From: Phycisphaeraceae bacterium
Lineage (GTDB): Bacteria; Planctomycetota; Phycisphaerae; Phycisphaerales; UBA1924
Assembly: GCA_019636845.1 (NCBI GenBank)
Contig: JAHBWV010000001.1
Span: forward strand, 2,108,001-2,172,000
Length of the DNA: 64,000 bases
Reading direction: 5' to 3'
Within the stretch, counting starts at the first letter, position 1, and every line of letters starts with the position of its first letter. The notes under the pieces were generated by a model. That model was not told the DNA's origin, made no database searches, and saw only the letters and a program-made list of their open reading frames with translations. This document shows positions 33,077 through 41,996 of the stretch, piece by piece. The translations under genes were made by a program, and so were the position numbers.

Positions 33077-34153
33077 TTGAAGGACTCACTGAACATCTCG
33101 ATCGTTGGCGCGAGCGGGTATACCGGGGGCGAGCTCGTCGAGCGGCTGCTCGGTCATCCTCACACGCGGATTGTCTCGCTGCTCGGGTCTGAGGCAGCAC
33201 CAGGGGCGAAGGCGGAGCCCCGTTCTTTCGACGCGCTCTTTCCGCGGCTGCGAGGTCGGGTCGGCATGCCGATCCTGGCTCTGGATTCGCGCGAGTTGTG
33301 CGATGCTGAGGTGGATGTGGTCTTTCTGGCGACACCCCACGAGACGAGCATCGCTCTTGCTCCGCGGCTGGTTGACGCCGGGAAGCGCGTGATCGACCTG
33401 TCGGGAGCGTGGCGGCTCGGGAGCGCGGCCCGAACCAAGGCAACTTACGGACTCTCCATCGATCGGCCGGAGTGCTTTGAGAGCGCGGTGTACGCGCTGG
33501 TCGAGATCAACCGGGAGAAGCTCAGGGATGCTTCGCTGGCCTCCAACCCGGGGTGCTATCCGACGGCGTCGATCCTGGCGATCCACCCGCTGGTGAAGGC
33601 GGGGGCCATTCGGCTCGGCACGCGTCCGATCATCGACGCGACGAGCGGCGTCTCCGGCGCGGGGCGTGCGCCCAATGCGAGGACGACGTTCGGAGAGGTG
33701 AGTCTCCAGCCGTACGGCGTGCTGAATCATCGGCACGCTCCGGAGATCGAGCTGCACGCGGGCACGGGGGTGGTGTTCACGCCCCATCTCGGGGCGTACG
33801 ACCGAGGGATCCTCGCGACCATCCACGTTGAGCTTGGGCCGGGATGGACGGCTGCGCGGATTGACTCGCTGTATCGCGAGATGTATGCGAACGAGCGATT
33901 TGTGCGCCTGCTTCCGCTGGGGGAGTGGCCCTCTGTCGCGGGCGTGCGTCATACGAACTTCTGCGACCTGAACTGGGCTGTGGATGAGAGCCACGGGCAC
34001 CTGATCGTTGTGAGCGCGATCGACAACCTCGTGAAGGGGGCGTCGGGTCAGGCGATTCAGGCGATGAACGTGATGCACGGCTTGCCCGAGCATCTCGGGC
34101 TTCTGGATGACGGGCTCGGCGCGTCGGCGCTGGCGAGCAAGGGGGGTGCCTGA
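33077..34153 (+). CDS. argC: N-acetyl-gamma-glutamyl-phosphate reductase
   Basis: Third step of arginine synthesis: NADPH-dependent reduction of N-acetylglutamyl phosphate. Rossmann motif GASGYTGGELV is at the N-terminus, the nucleophile Cys is in SNPGCYPTASI, and the His region TPHLGAYDRGI is present. A TTG at 33077 gives 358 residues with the usual N-terminus; another TTG at 33035 is possible, and neither has a strong ribosome site. Its TGA shares a base with the argB ATG. Confidence 0.95.
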   Translation: MKDSLNISIVGASGYTGGELVERLLGHPHTRIVSLLGSEAAPGAKAEPRSFDALFPRLRGRVGMPILALDSRELCDAEVDVVFLATPHETSIALAPRLVDAGKRVIDLSGAWRLGSAARTKATYGLSIDRPECFESAVYALVEINREKLRDASLASNPGCYPTASILAIHPLVKAGAIRLGTRPIIDATSGVSGAGRAPNARTTFGEVSLQPYGVLNHRHAPEIELHAGTGVVFTPHLGAYDRGILATIHVELGPGWTAARIDSLYREMYANERFVRLLPLGEWPSVAGVRHTNFCDLNWAVDESHGHLIVVSAIDNLVKGASGQAIQAMNVMHGLPEHLGLLDDGLGASALASKGGA

Positions 34154-35007
34154 TGACCATCAAGAGCAGCGGGCGGGGCGGACCGATCGTTCTCAAACTG
34201 GGCGGGCTTGCGATCGATGATCCTACGGCCAACGCCACGCTGTGGGAGGCCGTCGCGAAGCTCGCCAAGTCCGCCCCGGGTGGGCTGGTCGTTGTCCACG
34301 GCGGCGGCGTGCTTGTCGATCGGCACCTGGCGACCCTCAACATGACGAGCGAGCGGCGCGAGGGGATCCGTATCACACCACTGGAGCAGGTGTGGGAGAT
34401 CACAGCGGTGCTGGCGGGGCGTGTGAACGTCGCGCTGGTCGGCGCGCTTCGTGTGGCGGGTGCTCGGCCGGTCGGTGTTTCGCTGGGCTCTGCGGGCGTT
34501 GCGGACTGCAAGAAGACGAAGAAGTTCAGTTTCGATCCGGGGAGGGTGGGTGAGGTCTCCGGCGGGGATGGGTCAGCGCTGCTCGCGCTCCTTCGGAGCG
34601 GGTTCCTGCCTGTGGTGTCGTGCATCGGGATCGGCGATGACGGCGTGCCGCTGAATGTGAACGCGGATGATGCGGCGTCGGGGCTTGCGCTGAATCTCAA
34701 TGCGGATCGGCTGATCCTGCTGACCGATGTCGCCGGGATTCAGGGCGCGGACGGCGAAGTTGTGCCGGAGATCTCGACGGAGGGCGTCAGCGAGCTGATC
34801 ACGAGCGGCGTGATCACTGGCGGGATGATCGCCAAGGCGCGGGCGGCGGTCGATGCGGCGGACAGGTCGGGCGCCCCCACTGTCATTGCCTCGTGGAAGA
34901 ATCCGAAGATCATCTCGGATCTTGCACGCGGGTTGAAGGCGGGGACCTGCGTGGTGCCGCGACGACGGCCTGTGTTTGCCGAGCCGACGAGCACACGCTC
35001 GGTGTAG
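34153..35007 (+). CDS. argB: acetylglutamate kinase
   Basis: Second step of arginine synthesis, phosphorylating N-acetylglutamate. The 284-residue product shows LKLGGLAI at the start, VVVHGGGVLVD (substrate-binding Gly loop), NVNADDAASGLAL, LLTDVAGIQG and ITGGMIAKARAA. It begins on the base where argC ends (TGATG overlap), so the two are coupled. Feedback inhibition by arginine cannot be judged from sequence. A 136-base gap with hairpins follows before argF. Confidence 0.95.
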   Translation: MTIKSSGRGGPIVLKLGGLAIDDPTANATLWEAVAKLAKSAPGGLVVVHGGGVLVDRHLATLNMTSERREGIRITPLEQVWEITAVLAGRVNVALVGALRVAGARPVGVSLGSAGVADCKKTKKFSFDPGRVGEVSGGDGSALLALLRSGFLPVVSCIGIGDDGVPLNVNADDAASGLALNLNADRLILLTDVAGIQGADGEVVPEISTEGVSELITSGVITGGMIAKARAAVDAADRSGAPTVIASWKNPKIISDLARGLKAGTCVVPRRRPVFAEPTSTRSV

Positions 35008-35049
35008 ATCGGGTCTGACCTCAGAATCAACAACGAGATTGAACCAGCG

Positions 35050-35117
35050 GTCCCCCTCGCCGAATGACGACGGGGCGGGACGTCGAACGAGATGAACCTG
35101 CCGCGGATTTACGCGGC
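35050..35117 (+). promoter_or_regulatory. structured leader with two hairpins upstream of argF
   Basis: The argB-argF gap holds two predicted RNA hairpins. The first (35050-35081) has a 10-pair stem, GTCCC CCTCG against CGGGG GGGAC with one bulged C and one G-U pair. The second (35100-35117) is GCCGCG-GATTTA-CGCGGC. There is no T tract after either. They may be intercistronic processing or attenuation structures; a similar hairpin precedes argG. Confidence 0.5.
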
Positions 35118-35143
35118 GAACACAAGACAGAAGGCGAAGGCAC

Positions 35144-36097
35144 ATGACAATGATTGCGGCAACGAAGGCGGCGGATCTGCTCACTCTCGATGAACTCGGT
35201 GGAGAGGGGGTCCGGCAGATCTTTGAGACAGCGGCGGCGATGAAAGCCACGCCCGGGGAGTTCCGGGGTGTGCTGAGCGGGAAGAGCGTGATCATGCTCT
35301 TCGAGAAGCCGTCGCTGCGGACGCGCGTCTCATTCGAGGTGGGGGTGGCACGGCTCGGCGGGCATGCGATGTTCTACGATCACGGCTCGGTGAAGATCGG
35401 CGAGCGGGAGTCGGTAAAGGACTACGCCAAAAATCTCGAGCGGTGGGTCGATTGCATCGTCGCGCGTGTGTTCAAGCACAACATTCTTGAGGAACTGGCC
35501 TTCTACTCGTCGAAGCCGGTTGTGAATGCCCTTTCGGACATGCACCATCCGTGCCAGGCATTGGCCGATTTCTTCACGCTGAGGGAGCGTGTAGGATCCG
35601 ATGAGTCTCTGAAGCTCGCGTATGTTGGCGACGGGAACAACGTGGCGCACTCGTTGATTCTTGCAGGCGCGATGCTCGGCTCACATCTGACGATTGTCAC
35701 GCCACCGGGGTTTGAGCCGCAGTTCGACGTGCTGCGGAGGGCGATGGCGCACGCACAGAAGTCCGGCGCGAAGATCACCGTGACCAACGACGTTGAGGCC
35801 GTCGAGGGGCACGACGCGGTGTACACGGATGTGTGGGTGTCGATGGGTCAGGCGTCGCAGCAGGCCTTCCGTCTCGCGGCGTTCCAGGGGTACCAGGTCG
35901 ATGCGGAGCTGATGGCACTCGCGAGCAAGGGGAGGCCCATGCCCGCGTTCTTCATGCACTGCCTGCCGGCGAACCGGAACATCGAGGTGACGGACGAGGT
36001 CATCGACTCGGCTTCGTCGGTCGTGTACGACCAGGCAGAGAACCGGATGCACGTGCAGATGGCGCTTCTTGCCAAGCTCATGGGTCAGCGTGCGTGA
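35144..36097 (+). CDS. argF: ornithine carbamoyltransferase
   Basis: Makes citrulline from ornithine and carbamoyl phosphate. 317 residues. The carbamoyl-phosphate motif reads EKPSLRTR, with Leu where Thr is most common (STRTR). The HPCQ loop is in MHHPCQALADF, and the ornithine-loop HCLPANRNIEVTDEV carries the conserved Cys. HCLPANRN rather than HCLPAxRG is slightly unusual, and an acylated-ornithine substrate (as in AOTCase/SOTCase) should be kept in mind, though overall similarity favours OTCase. GAAGG lies eight bases before the ATG. Confidence 0.9.
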   Translation: MTMIAATKAADLLTLDELGGEGVRQIFETAAAMKATPGEFRGVLSGKSVIMLFEKPSLRTRVSFEVGVARLGGHAMFYDHGSVKIGERESVKDYAKNLERWVDCIVARVFKHNILEELAFYSSKPVVNALSDMHHPCQALADFFTLRERVGSDESLKLAYVGDGNNVAHSLILAGAMLGSHLTIVTPPGFEPQFDVLRRAMAHAQKSGAKITVTNDVEAVEGHDAVYTDVWVSMGQASQQAFRLAAFQGYQVDAELMALASKGRPMPAFFMHCLPANRNIEVTDEVIDSASSVVYDQAENRMHVQMALLAKLMGQRA

Positions 36098-36167
36098 GTG
36101 GGTCGTGCGGCAGCGCGATGCGATGCCAATGATTCGGCGTCAGAGAAGGGCGAGAGCAGTGAAGTAC

Positions 36168-36185
36168 CGCGGCGGATGAGCCGCG
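36168..36185 (+). promoter_or_regulatory. hairpin just upstream of the argG ribosome-binding site
   Basis: CGCGGC-GGATGA-GCCGCG forms a 6-pair GC stem with a six-base loop. AGGAG (36187-36191) starts one base after it and the argG ATG is at 36198. The hairpin could tune ribosome access or mark a processed mRNA end. It resembles the second argF leader hairpin. Confidence 0.45.
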
Positions 36186-36197
36186 CAGGAGCGAGCA

Positions 36198-37418
36198 ATG
36201 TCCAAGGCGAAGAAGGTCGTAGTTGCGTACTCGGGCGGTCTTGACACCACTGTTGTCATCCCGTGGCTTGTTGAGAACTACGGGTGCGAAGTGATCGCCT
36301 ATGTGGGCGATGTCGGGCAGGGTGAGGAAGAGTTGAACGGAATCCGCGAGAAGGCGATCCGGACCGGCGCCAGCGAGTGCTACATCGACGATCTGCGTCG
36401 CGAGTTCGTTGAGGACTACGTCTATCCGACGATGATGACCGGCGCGGTGTACGAGGGGAAGTACCTGCTAGGCACCGCGATCGCACGGCCGATTCTTGCG
36501 AAGGGCCAGGTCGATTGTGCGAGGAAGGTGGGCGCGGATGCGCTCGCGCACGGATGCACTGGCAAAGGGAACGATCAGGTTCGATTCGAGGGCGCGTACG
36601 CCGCGCTCGCGCCGGACATGAAGATCATCGCGCCCTGGCGTGAGTGGGATCTCCGCTCGCGGGAGGACTTGCTCGGGTATCTTGCGAAGCGGAACATCCC
36701 GACGACGGCGTCGCTCACGAAGATCTACAGCCGCGACAGGAATCTGTGGCACATGTCGCACGAGGGCGCGGGGATCGAGGATCCGTGGAACGCACCGCCC
36801 GAGGATGCCTGGACGATGACGGTTTCACCTGAGCAAGCACCGGAGAAGGCCGAGGAAGTCACGATCGGCATCGAGAGGGGACGGCCTGTGACGCTCAACG
36901 GGAAGCACCTTGCGGGCGAGGAGATGGTCGCGGCTCTCAACACGATCGCCGGGAGGCACGGTGTCGGACGCATCGATCTTGTCGAGAACCGGCTCGTCGG
37001 GATGAAGTCTCGCGGACTCTACGAGACGCCTGGCGGCACGGTGCTGGTCGAGGCGATGCGCGGCGTGGAGCACCTCGTGCTCGATCGCGAGACGCTCCAC
37101 TTCCGCGAGCACCTGGGGCTGCTGTTCGGCGAGCAGGTCTACAACGGGCGGTGGTTCACGCCGCTGCGGGAGGCACTCTGGGCGGCCGCGGAGAACATCG
37201 CCCAGCGTCTGACGGGCAAGGTGGTCGTGCGTCTGTACAAGGGATCGGCGACGGCGATCAGGCGTCAGTCGGACAACTCGCTCTACGCCGAGCAATATGC
37301 GACGTTCGGTGCCGACGAGGTGTACAACCAGAAGCACGCGGAGGGATTCAACCGGCTCTGGCATCTTCCGGCACGCATCGCCGGCTCGCAGGCGCTTCAG
37401 GCGGAGGCGGTCCATTGA
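36198..37418 (+). CDS. argG: argininosuccinate synthase
   Basis: Joins citrulline and aspartate using ATP. 406 residues, the usual length. The ATP-binding PP-loop reads AYSGGLDTT at residues 9-17 (Thr in place of the usual terminal Ser). Other typical regions: [22 protein letters not shown], and [23 protein letters not shown] is six bases before the ATG. Its TGA overlaps the TTG start of argH. Confidence 0.96.
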   Translation: MSKAKKVVVAYSGGLDTTVVIPWLVENYGCEVIAYVGDVGQGEEELNGIREKAIRTGASECYIDDLRREFVEDYVYPTMMTGAVYEGKYLLGTAIARPILAKGQVDCARKVGADALAHGCTGKGNDQVRFEGAYAALAPDMKIIAPWREWDLRSREDLLGYLAKRNIPTTASLTKIYSRDRNLWHMSHEGAGIEDPWNAPPEDAWTMTVSPEQAPEKAEEVTIGIERGRPVTLNGKHLAGEEMVAALNTIAGRHGVGRIDLVENRLVGMKSRGLYETPGGTVLVEAMRGVEHLVLDRETLHFREHLGLLFGEQVYNGRWFTPLREALWAAAENIAQRLTGKVVVRLYKGSATAIRRQSDNSLYAEQYATFGADEVYNQKHAEGFNRLWHLPARIAGSQALQAEAVH

Positions 37419-38821
37419 GCAAGACCTCCGGCGGCAAACCCGCTGCGATGTGGGGCGGTCGCTTCGAGGGTGAGGCGGATGAGCTGTTCCGCGCCGTGAA
37501 CGATTCGCTCGGCGTGGATTGGGAACTGGTGCAGCAGGACATCAGGGGCTCGATCGCTTGGGCGCACGCGTTGGGCGGCGCGGGCGTGCTGACCCCCGAC
37601 GAGGTCTCGAAGATCGAGGACGCGCTGAAGGAGCTCTCGAAAGAGGCGGCGGCGATTCCGTCGCCTCCGCTTCCGAGCGGCGCGGAGGATGTTCACACGT
37701 GGGTCGAGCAGGAATTGACGAAGCGGGTGGGCTCGCTCGGGAAGAAGCTGCACACGGGGCGGAGCCGCAACGATCAGGTCGCGACCGACCTGCGTCTTTG
37801 GGTTGTCGAGCAGTGTGAGCATCGGATCGCCGAGGTGAAGTGTTTGCAGAGATCGCTCGTTGCGATCGGATCGAAGCACGCGTCGGATCCGATCCCCGGG
37901 TACACGCACCTCCAGCGGGCCCAGCCCGTGACCATCGGGCACTGGGCACTCGCGTATGTTGAGATGCTGGCACGCGATGTCGATCGGCTCGAATCGGCTC
38001 GCGGGATGGCGGCACGGTCGCCCCTGGGTTCGGCGGCTCTTGCGGGCACGACGTTCCGGGTCGATCGGAGCGAGCTTGCGATGCGACTGGGTTTCTCGGC
38101 ACCGACGCGGAACTCGCTCGATGCCGTGTCGGACCGGGACTTTGCGCTTGATTTGATGCACGCGTCGTCGGTGTGTTCGATGCATCTGTCGCGTCTGGCG
38201 GAGGAGATGATCATCTTCGCGACGGGCGAGTTTGCGTTCATCACGCTGGATGATTCCGTGACGAGTGGTTCGTCGCTCATGCCTCAGAAGAAGAACCCGG
38301 ATGCGCTCGAGTTGATTCGGGCGGGTGTCGGGCGTGCGCTCGGGAACTACACGAATCTCCTGACGCTGCTGAAGGGACTGACGCTCGCGTACAACAAGGA
38401 CATGCAGGAGGACAAGCCGCCTGTGTTCGATTCGATGCGCCGGCTCTCGCTGCTGCTTCGGATCGCAGCGCGGGTGGTGGAGCGGACGACATTCAATCTC
38501 GAGGCGTGCGAGCGGGCGGCCAGGGGCGGACACGCCAACTCGACAGAACTCGCGGATTATCTCGTGGAGAAGGGGACCCCGTTCCGGGATGCGCACGAGG
38601 TGGCGGGAAGGCTTGTGCGTGAGGCACTGGCCGGCGGGTGTTCGCTTGAGGATCTGTCGCTGGAGACGTTCAAGAAGCATCATCCGCACATCGAGCAAGA
38701 TGTGTATGCGCGTCTCACGCTGGACGCCGTGCTGAAGCGACGGGATGTGTTCGGGGGAACGGCGCCGGCGCGCGTGCGCGAGGCGATCGACGCGTGGCGG
38801 AGGTCGCTCGGGATGTCGTGA
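37415..38821 (+). CDS. argH: argininosuccinate lyase
   Basis: Final arginine step: splits argininosuccinate into arginine and fumarate. 468 residues. Family motifs: [12 protein letters not shown] at the N-terminus, [21 protein letters not shown] and the signature [12 protein letters not shown] with the catalytic Ser loop. I start it at the TTG at 37415, which overlaps the argG stop as TTGA and has GGAGG seven bases upstream; the internal ATG at 37448 is the alternative. Confidence 0.95.
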   Translation: MSKTSGGKPAAMWGGRFEGEADELFRAVNDSLGVDWELVQQDIRGSIAWAHALGGAGVLTPDEVSKIEDALKELSKEAAAIPSPPLPSGAEDVHTWVEQELTKRVGSLGKKLHTGRSRNDQVATDLRLWVVEQCEHRIAEVKCLQRSLVAIGSKHASDPIPGYTHLQRAQPVTIGHWALAYVEMLARDVDRLESARGMAARSPLGSAALAGTTFRVDRSELAMRLGFSAPTRNSLDAVSDRDFALDLMHASSVCSMHLSRLAEEMIIFATGEFAFITLDDSVTSGSSLMPQKKNPDALELIRAGVGRALGNYTNLLTLLKGLTLAYNKDMQEDKPPVFDSMRRLSLLLRIAARVVERTTFNLEACERAARGGHANSTELADYLVEKGTPFRDAHEVAGRLVREALAGGCSLEDLSLETFKKHHPHIEQDVYARLTLDAVLKRRDVFGGTAPARVREAIDAWRRSLGMS

Positions 38822-38831
38822 TCGTCGTGTA

Positions 38832-38851
38832 CGCGGCGTGTATCAGCCGCG
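38832..38851. terminator. hairpin between convergent argH and ftsY
   Basis: CGCGGC, an eight-base loop and GCCGCG form a perfect GC stem in the 21-base gap between the argH and ftsY stops, reaching into the last ftsY codons. It could terminate transcription from either side, though no T tract follows. Confidence 0.4.
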
Positions 38852-39784
38852 AGCGTGCTCAGAGAACATGGCTTCGACGAACGCGTCCGGGTCGAAGGGC
38901 TGGACATCCTCGGGTGTCTCGCCGACACCGATGAACTTGACTGGGATCGACGTGGCCTCCTTGATCGCGACGACGATACCACCCTTGGCGGTGCCGTCGA
39001 GCTTCGAGAGAAAGATGCCCGTGAGCCCGGTTGCCTTGTCGAACTCCTGGGCCTGGCGGAGCGCGTTCTGGCCCGCGGTGGCGTCGAGCACGAGCAGCGT
39101 CTCGTGAGGCCCGCCCTCGATCTGCTTGCCGATCACGGAGCGGATCTTCGTGAGTTGACGCATGAGGGGGTCTTGCGTCTGGAGTCGTCCTGCGGTGTCG
39201 AGGATGAGGACATCGACACCCCGGGCCTTTGCAGCCGCACAGGCATCGAAGGCGACGGCGGCGGGATCCCCCCCCTGCTGTCCCTTGACGACATCGACCC
39301 CGAGTCGCTCGGCCCAGATCTCGAGTTGTCGGACCGCGCCCGCACGGAAGGTATCGCACGCGCCGAGCAGGACGGTGTGTCCCTGTGAGCGGAGCGTGTG
39401 GCAGAGTTTGGCGATGCTCGTGGTCTTGCCCGCTCCGTTGACGCCGGTGACGAGGATCACCGTCGGGCGGATCCCTTCGGGGGCAACACGCAGCTCGCGA
39501 TCTGCTGGAGGCCACATCGACTTGAGTTCACGCTTCAGGTGCTCAAGGACGTCTTCGCCCTTGCTCAGCGTTCCCGCCTTGTAGTCGGCGCGGATGGAGT
39601 CGATCAGCTTCGTCGTGGCCTGGACGCCGACATCGGCCTGGAGGAGTCGGCGTTCGATCTCCTGGATCAGTTCTTCGTCGAGTTTGCGCCCGAGCAGCAC
39701 GGAGCGCAGACCGGAGACGAAGGTGTCACGCGTTTTGGCAAGACCCTGCCCGAGTTTCGAGATGATTGTCTTGAAGAACTTCAT
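38843..39784 (-). CDS. ftsY: signal recognition particle receptor FtsY
   Basis: GTPase that docks SRP-ribosome complexes at the inner membrane. 313 residues: a short N-domain without a long acidic A-region, then the NG domain with P-loop GVNGAGKTTSIAK (about 110), DTFRAGAVRQL, DTAGR and SKLDGTAKGG. Lack of the acidic extension is common outside Proteobacteria. Its ATG overlaps the nusB stop (ATGA), linking it to ribH-nusB. Confidence 0.96.
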   Translation of the reverse strand: MKFFKTIISKLGQGLAKTRDTFVSGLRSVLLGRKLDEELIQEIERRLLQADVGVQATTKLIDSIRADYKAGTLSKGEDVLEHLKRELKSMWPPADRELRVAPEGIRPTVILVTGVNGAGKTTSIAKLCHTLRSQGHTVLLGACDTFRAGAVRQLEIWAERLGVDVVKGQQGGDPAAVAFDACAAAKARGVDVLILDTAGRLQTQDPLMRQLTKIRSVIGKQIEGGPHETLLVLDATAGQNALRQAQEFDKATGLTGIFLSKLDGTAKGGIVVAIKEATSIPVKFIGVGETPEDVQPFDPDAFVEAMFSEHARG

Positions 39785-40356
39785 GCCGATTCGTCTTCCG
39801 AGGTGCCCTTCTTGCCGCCGAGCCCGGCTCCCTTCAACACGCGGTCGAGCAGCCCGTTGACGAACGCGGGCGACTTCTCCGAACTGAACGACTTGGCCAG
39901 CTCTACGGCCTCATTGATGACGATGCGGGGGTGGGTCTGGGTGGCTGTCATCTCGTAGTAGGCGAGCCGGAGGATCGCCCGATCGACAGGGGCCATGCGG
40001 TGCGAGGGCCATTCGGGTGCGATCTTCTGGAAGGCGTCGTCCGCTACTTTGCGAGACATGTATGCGCCAGAGACAAGAAGCATCATGGCCTCGACCTGCT
40101 CGGGGGTGATGCCCCGGGCGCGGGAGAGGATGGATGCGGCCTCGGACGCGTCTTGGGCGCGTCTGCTGTCGAGTTCGAAGAGCACCTGGAAGGCGAGCCG
40201 TCGAGCCGCGATCGTGAGGACGCGTTCGCGTTCCTGGGGGGCGAGCGAGGCGAGCGCGTCCTCGGCGGTGCTTTCCTGCACGAGCGAGGCATCGCCATCG
40301 CCCAGCACGAGCACGTCCTCCATGGCCATCCGACGCAGATCCTTCTTGACGCTCAC
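39781..40356 (-). CDS. nusB: transcription antitermination factor NusB
   Basis: Binds BoxA RNA with NusE (S10) to promote rRNA antitermination. 191 residues, starting at a GTG. The NusB helical domain occupies about residues 48-175 (ARRLAFQVLFELD, then RMAPVDRAILRLAYYEM and INEAVELAKSFSSEKSPAFV, FVNGLLDRV). An ~45-residue N-terminal extension precedes it. It follows ribH after 15 bases; ribH-nusB is a widely conserved pair. Confidence 0.93.
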   Translation of the reverse strand: MSVKKDLRRMAMEDVLVLGDGDASLVQESTAEDALASLAPQERERVLTIAARRLAFQVLFELDSRRAQDASEAASILSRARGITPEQVEAMMLLVSGAYMSRKVADDAFQKIAPEWPSHRMAPVDRAILRLAYYEMTATQTHPRIVINEAVELAKSFSSEKSPAFVNGLLDRVLKGAGLGGKKGTSEDESA

Positions 40357-40371
40357 TCGGACTCCTTGGGC

Positions 40372-40905
40372 TCAGACGGAGCCGGATGCCTTGTCGTTGA
40401 TGGTTGATGCGATAGCGAAGGTCTGGGCCGGCCGGTTCTCGAGGGCGGTGATGGACCGTGCCCGGCCGATAACGCTGAGCACGTCGAGGAGGGCCCCCAT
40501 CGCGTCCGCCCCCTTGTTCCCGTGCTTGCCGCCTGCACGCTCGGATGCCTGCTCCGGCGTGTTGACGGTGAGGACTCCGAGCGTGACGGGGATGCCGTGC
40601 TTGAGTGAGACCTCGACGACGCCCTGTGCGACGGCGTTTGCGATGTGCTGGTCGTGGGTCGTCTCGCCCCGGATGATGCAACCGAGCGTCACCGCGCCGT
40701 CGTACTTCCCGCTCGCGAGCGCGACGTCGGCGAGGGTGGGGAGTTCAAAAGAGCCTGGCGCGTGCCAGATGTCGGTGATGTACCCGGTGCGGCGCTCGGC
40801 CTCCCCGATCGCGCCTTCCAGCAATCGATCGGTCACGGTGGCGTTGTAGCGGCTCACCACCACAGCAATCCGGGGCGTGTGGGCGTTTGCGGGCTGGGGC
40901 GTCAT
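40372..40905 (-). CDS. ribH: 6,7-dimethyl-8-ribityllumazine synthase
   Basis: Penultimate enzyme of riboflavin synthesis. 177 residues. Substrate-binding regions include VSRYNATVTDRLLEGA, APGSFELP, GCIIRGETTHDQHI (with the catalytic His after THD) and LGVLTVNTPEQA followed by ERAGGKHGNKG. The ATG at 40905 begins MTPQPANAH just before the first strand; TACGAT lies seven bases upstream. Confidence 0.95.
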   Translation of the reverse strand: MTPQPANAHTPRIAVVVSRYNATVTDRLLEGAIGEAERRTGYITDIWHAPGSFELPTLADVALASGKYDGAVTLGCIIRGETTHDQHIANAVAQGVVEVSLKHGIPVTLGVLTVNTPEQASERAGGKHGNKGADAMGALLDVLSVIGRARSITALENRPAQTFAIASTINDKASGSV

Positions 40906-40912
40906 GAGGCCG

Positions 40913-40941
40913 ATCGTAGAGCAGCACCCACCGAGGGTCAT
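40913..40941 (-). promoter_or_regulatory. ribH promoter (ATGACC / TACGAT), predicted leaderless
   Basis: On the minus strand ATGACC (40941-40936), a 17-base spacer and TACGAT (40918-40913) precede the ribH ATG by seven bases, so the transcript should start at or beside the codon. It is divergent from a similar box for the UbiA gene 52 bases away. Confidence 0.5.
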
Positions 40942-40970
40942 CCCTGCGGCACGGACTCAGGAAGGAAAGA

Positions 40971-40976
40971 TACGAT
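40971..40976 (+). promoter_or_regulatory. putative -10 box (TACGAT) 6 bases before the UbiA-family gene
   Basis: TACGAT is followed by six bases and the GTG start at 40983. No good -35 is seen. Together with the ribH box it forms a divergent pair inside a 77-base gap. Confidence 0.4.
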
Positions 40977-40982
40977 GGGGAA

Positions 40983-41969
40983 GTGCGAACGCTGCTCTCA
41001 TCCGTCTCTCCGGTGCTCCGACTCACGCGTGTGACGTCGGGATTTGCGGCCATCGGCAACGTGTGGTTCGTTGTGCTCTGGTCTCGCGCCAACGGGGAGG
41101 AGATGGGCGGGGTCTCGGCGCATCACGAGCCGCTGTGGCTCCTGCTGCTGGGGGGGGCGGCGGCGGCGGTCGGGTTGTACGCGTTCGGCGCTGCGTTGAA
41201 CGATCTGGTGGATCTGCGGCGCGACAAGGTGCTGAAGCCCGAGCGACCGATGGCTGCGGGGCGGATCAGCCCCGCGCTCGGGATCGCGATCGTCGCGGCG
41301 TCGCTTGCGGCGGCGTTGCTGGGCTCGACCGCTTTCGGCACGTCGGCGGTGATCCTCACGCTCGGGCTGACGATTGTGGTGCTGGTGTACACGCTCGCGG
41401 CGCGATTTGTGCCAGGGGTCGGGCTGGTTGTGCTCGGGCTTGTGTATGCGGGTCACATGCTGGTGCCGAACATCGGGCTCCGTTTCCTGTGGCCGGTATG
41501 GCTCGTGATGACACACGCGCTGTGCGTTGCGGCGGTCGCGCACGTCGTGGGAAAGAAGGTGCCAGCGCTTTCTCGGCGGGCGGTGATCGCCGTCGGGGCG
41601 GGGTGGTTGTTCTGGACGGCTGTACTGGCGTGGTGGGCCGCTCGAAGGAACAACGGATCGGTCTGGCCCGACTGGGTGGATCCGGGCTCAGTCGGCTGGG
41701 TTGCGCCGGTTGCGGCGGCGTTCGGCCTCTTCGTGTGGAGTCGGCTGCGCCGGCCCGGCGTGCCGGCGAGGCAAGCGGAGCGAGTGATTCGATACGGCAC
41801 GCTGTGGATGCCGCTGTACGGGGCGGCGTGGCTGTTCGGAGAAGGGAGCACGCATGCGGCAAGTTCCGCGTGGCTGCTGGTGGGCGTTGCGGGCGTGAGT
41901 CTTGTGGGGATGACGGTGCTTCGCGAGTTGTATGGCCTTGCGGAGCAGCCGATCGGCTACCGTCGGTGA
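40983..41969 (+). CDS. UbiA-family prenyltransferase-like membrane protein, second Asp motif missing
   Basis: A 328-residue integral membrane protein with about eight hydrophobic segments. The first aromatic-prenyltransferase motif is clear: NDLVDLRRDKVLKPERPM (NDxxDxxxD then RP) near residue 74. The second Asp-rich motif, usually DxxGD/DxxxD near residue 195, is not present; the matching region reads VAHVVGKKVPALSRRA. UbiA enzymes make quinones, hemes or lipids, but this one's substrate is unknown and may not use the normal two-site magnesium chemistry. The start is GTG. Confidence 0.8.
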   Translation: MRTLLSSVSPVLRLTRVTSGFAAIGNVWFVVLWSRANGEEMGGVSAHHEPLWLLLLGGAAAAVGLYAFGAALNDLVDLRRDKVLKPERPMAAGRISPALGIAIVAASLAAALLGSTAFGTSAVILTLGLTIVVLVYTLAARFVPGVGLVVLGLVYAGHMLVPNIGLRFLWPVWLVMTHALCVAAVAHVVGKKVPALSRRAVIAVGAGWLFWTAVLAWWAARRNNGSVWPDWVDPGSVGWVAPVAAAFGLFVWSRLRRPGVPARQAERVIRYGTLWMPLYGAAWLFGEGSTHAASSAWLLVGVAGVSLVGMTVLRELYGLAEQPIGYRR

Positions 41970-41996
41970 GAGCGGACGCGGACTGTGCGGGGCATC

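Noticed and set aside
38843-40905. Frameshift between nusB and ftsY because their frames overlap
   Set aside because: The overlap is a normal ATGA stop/start coupling and both products are full length.
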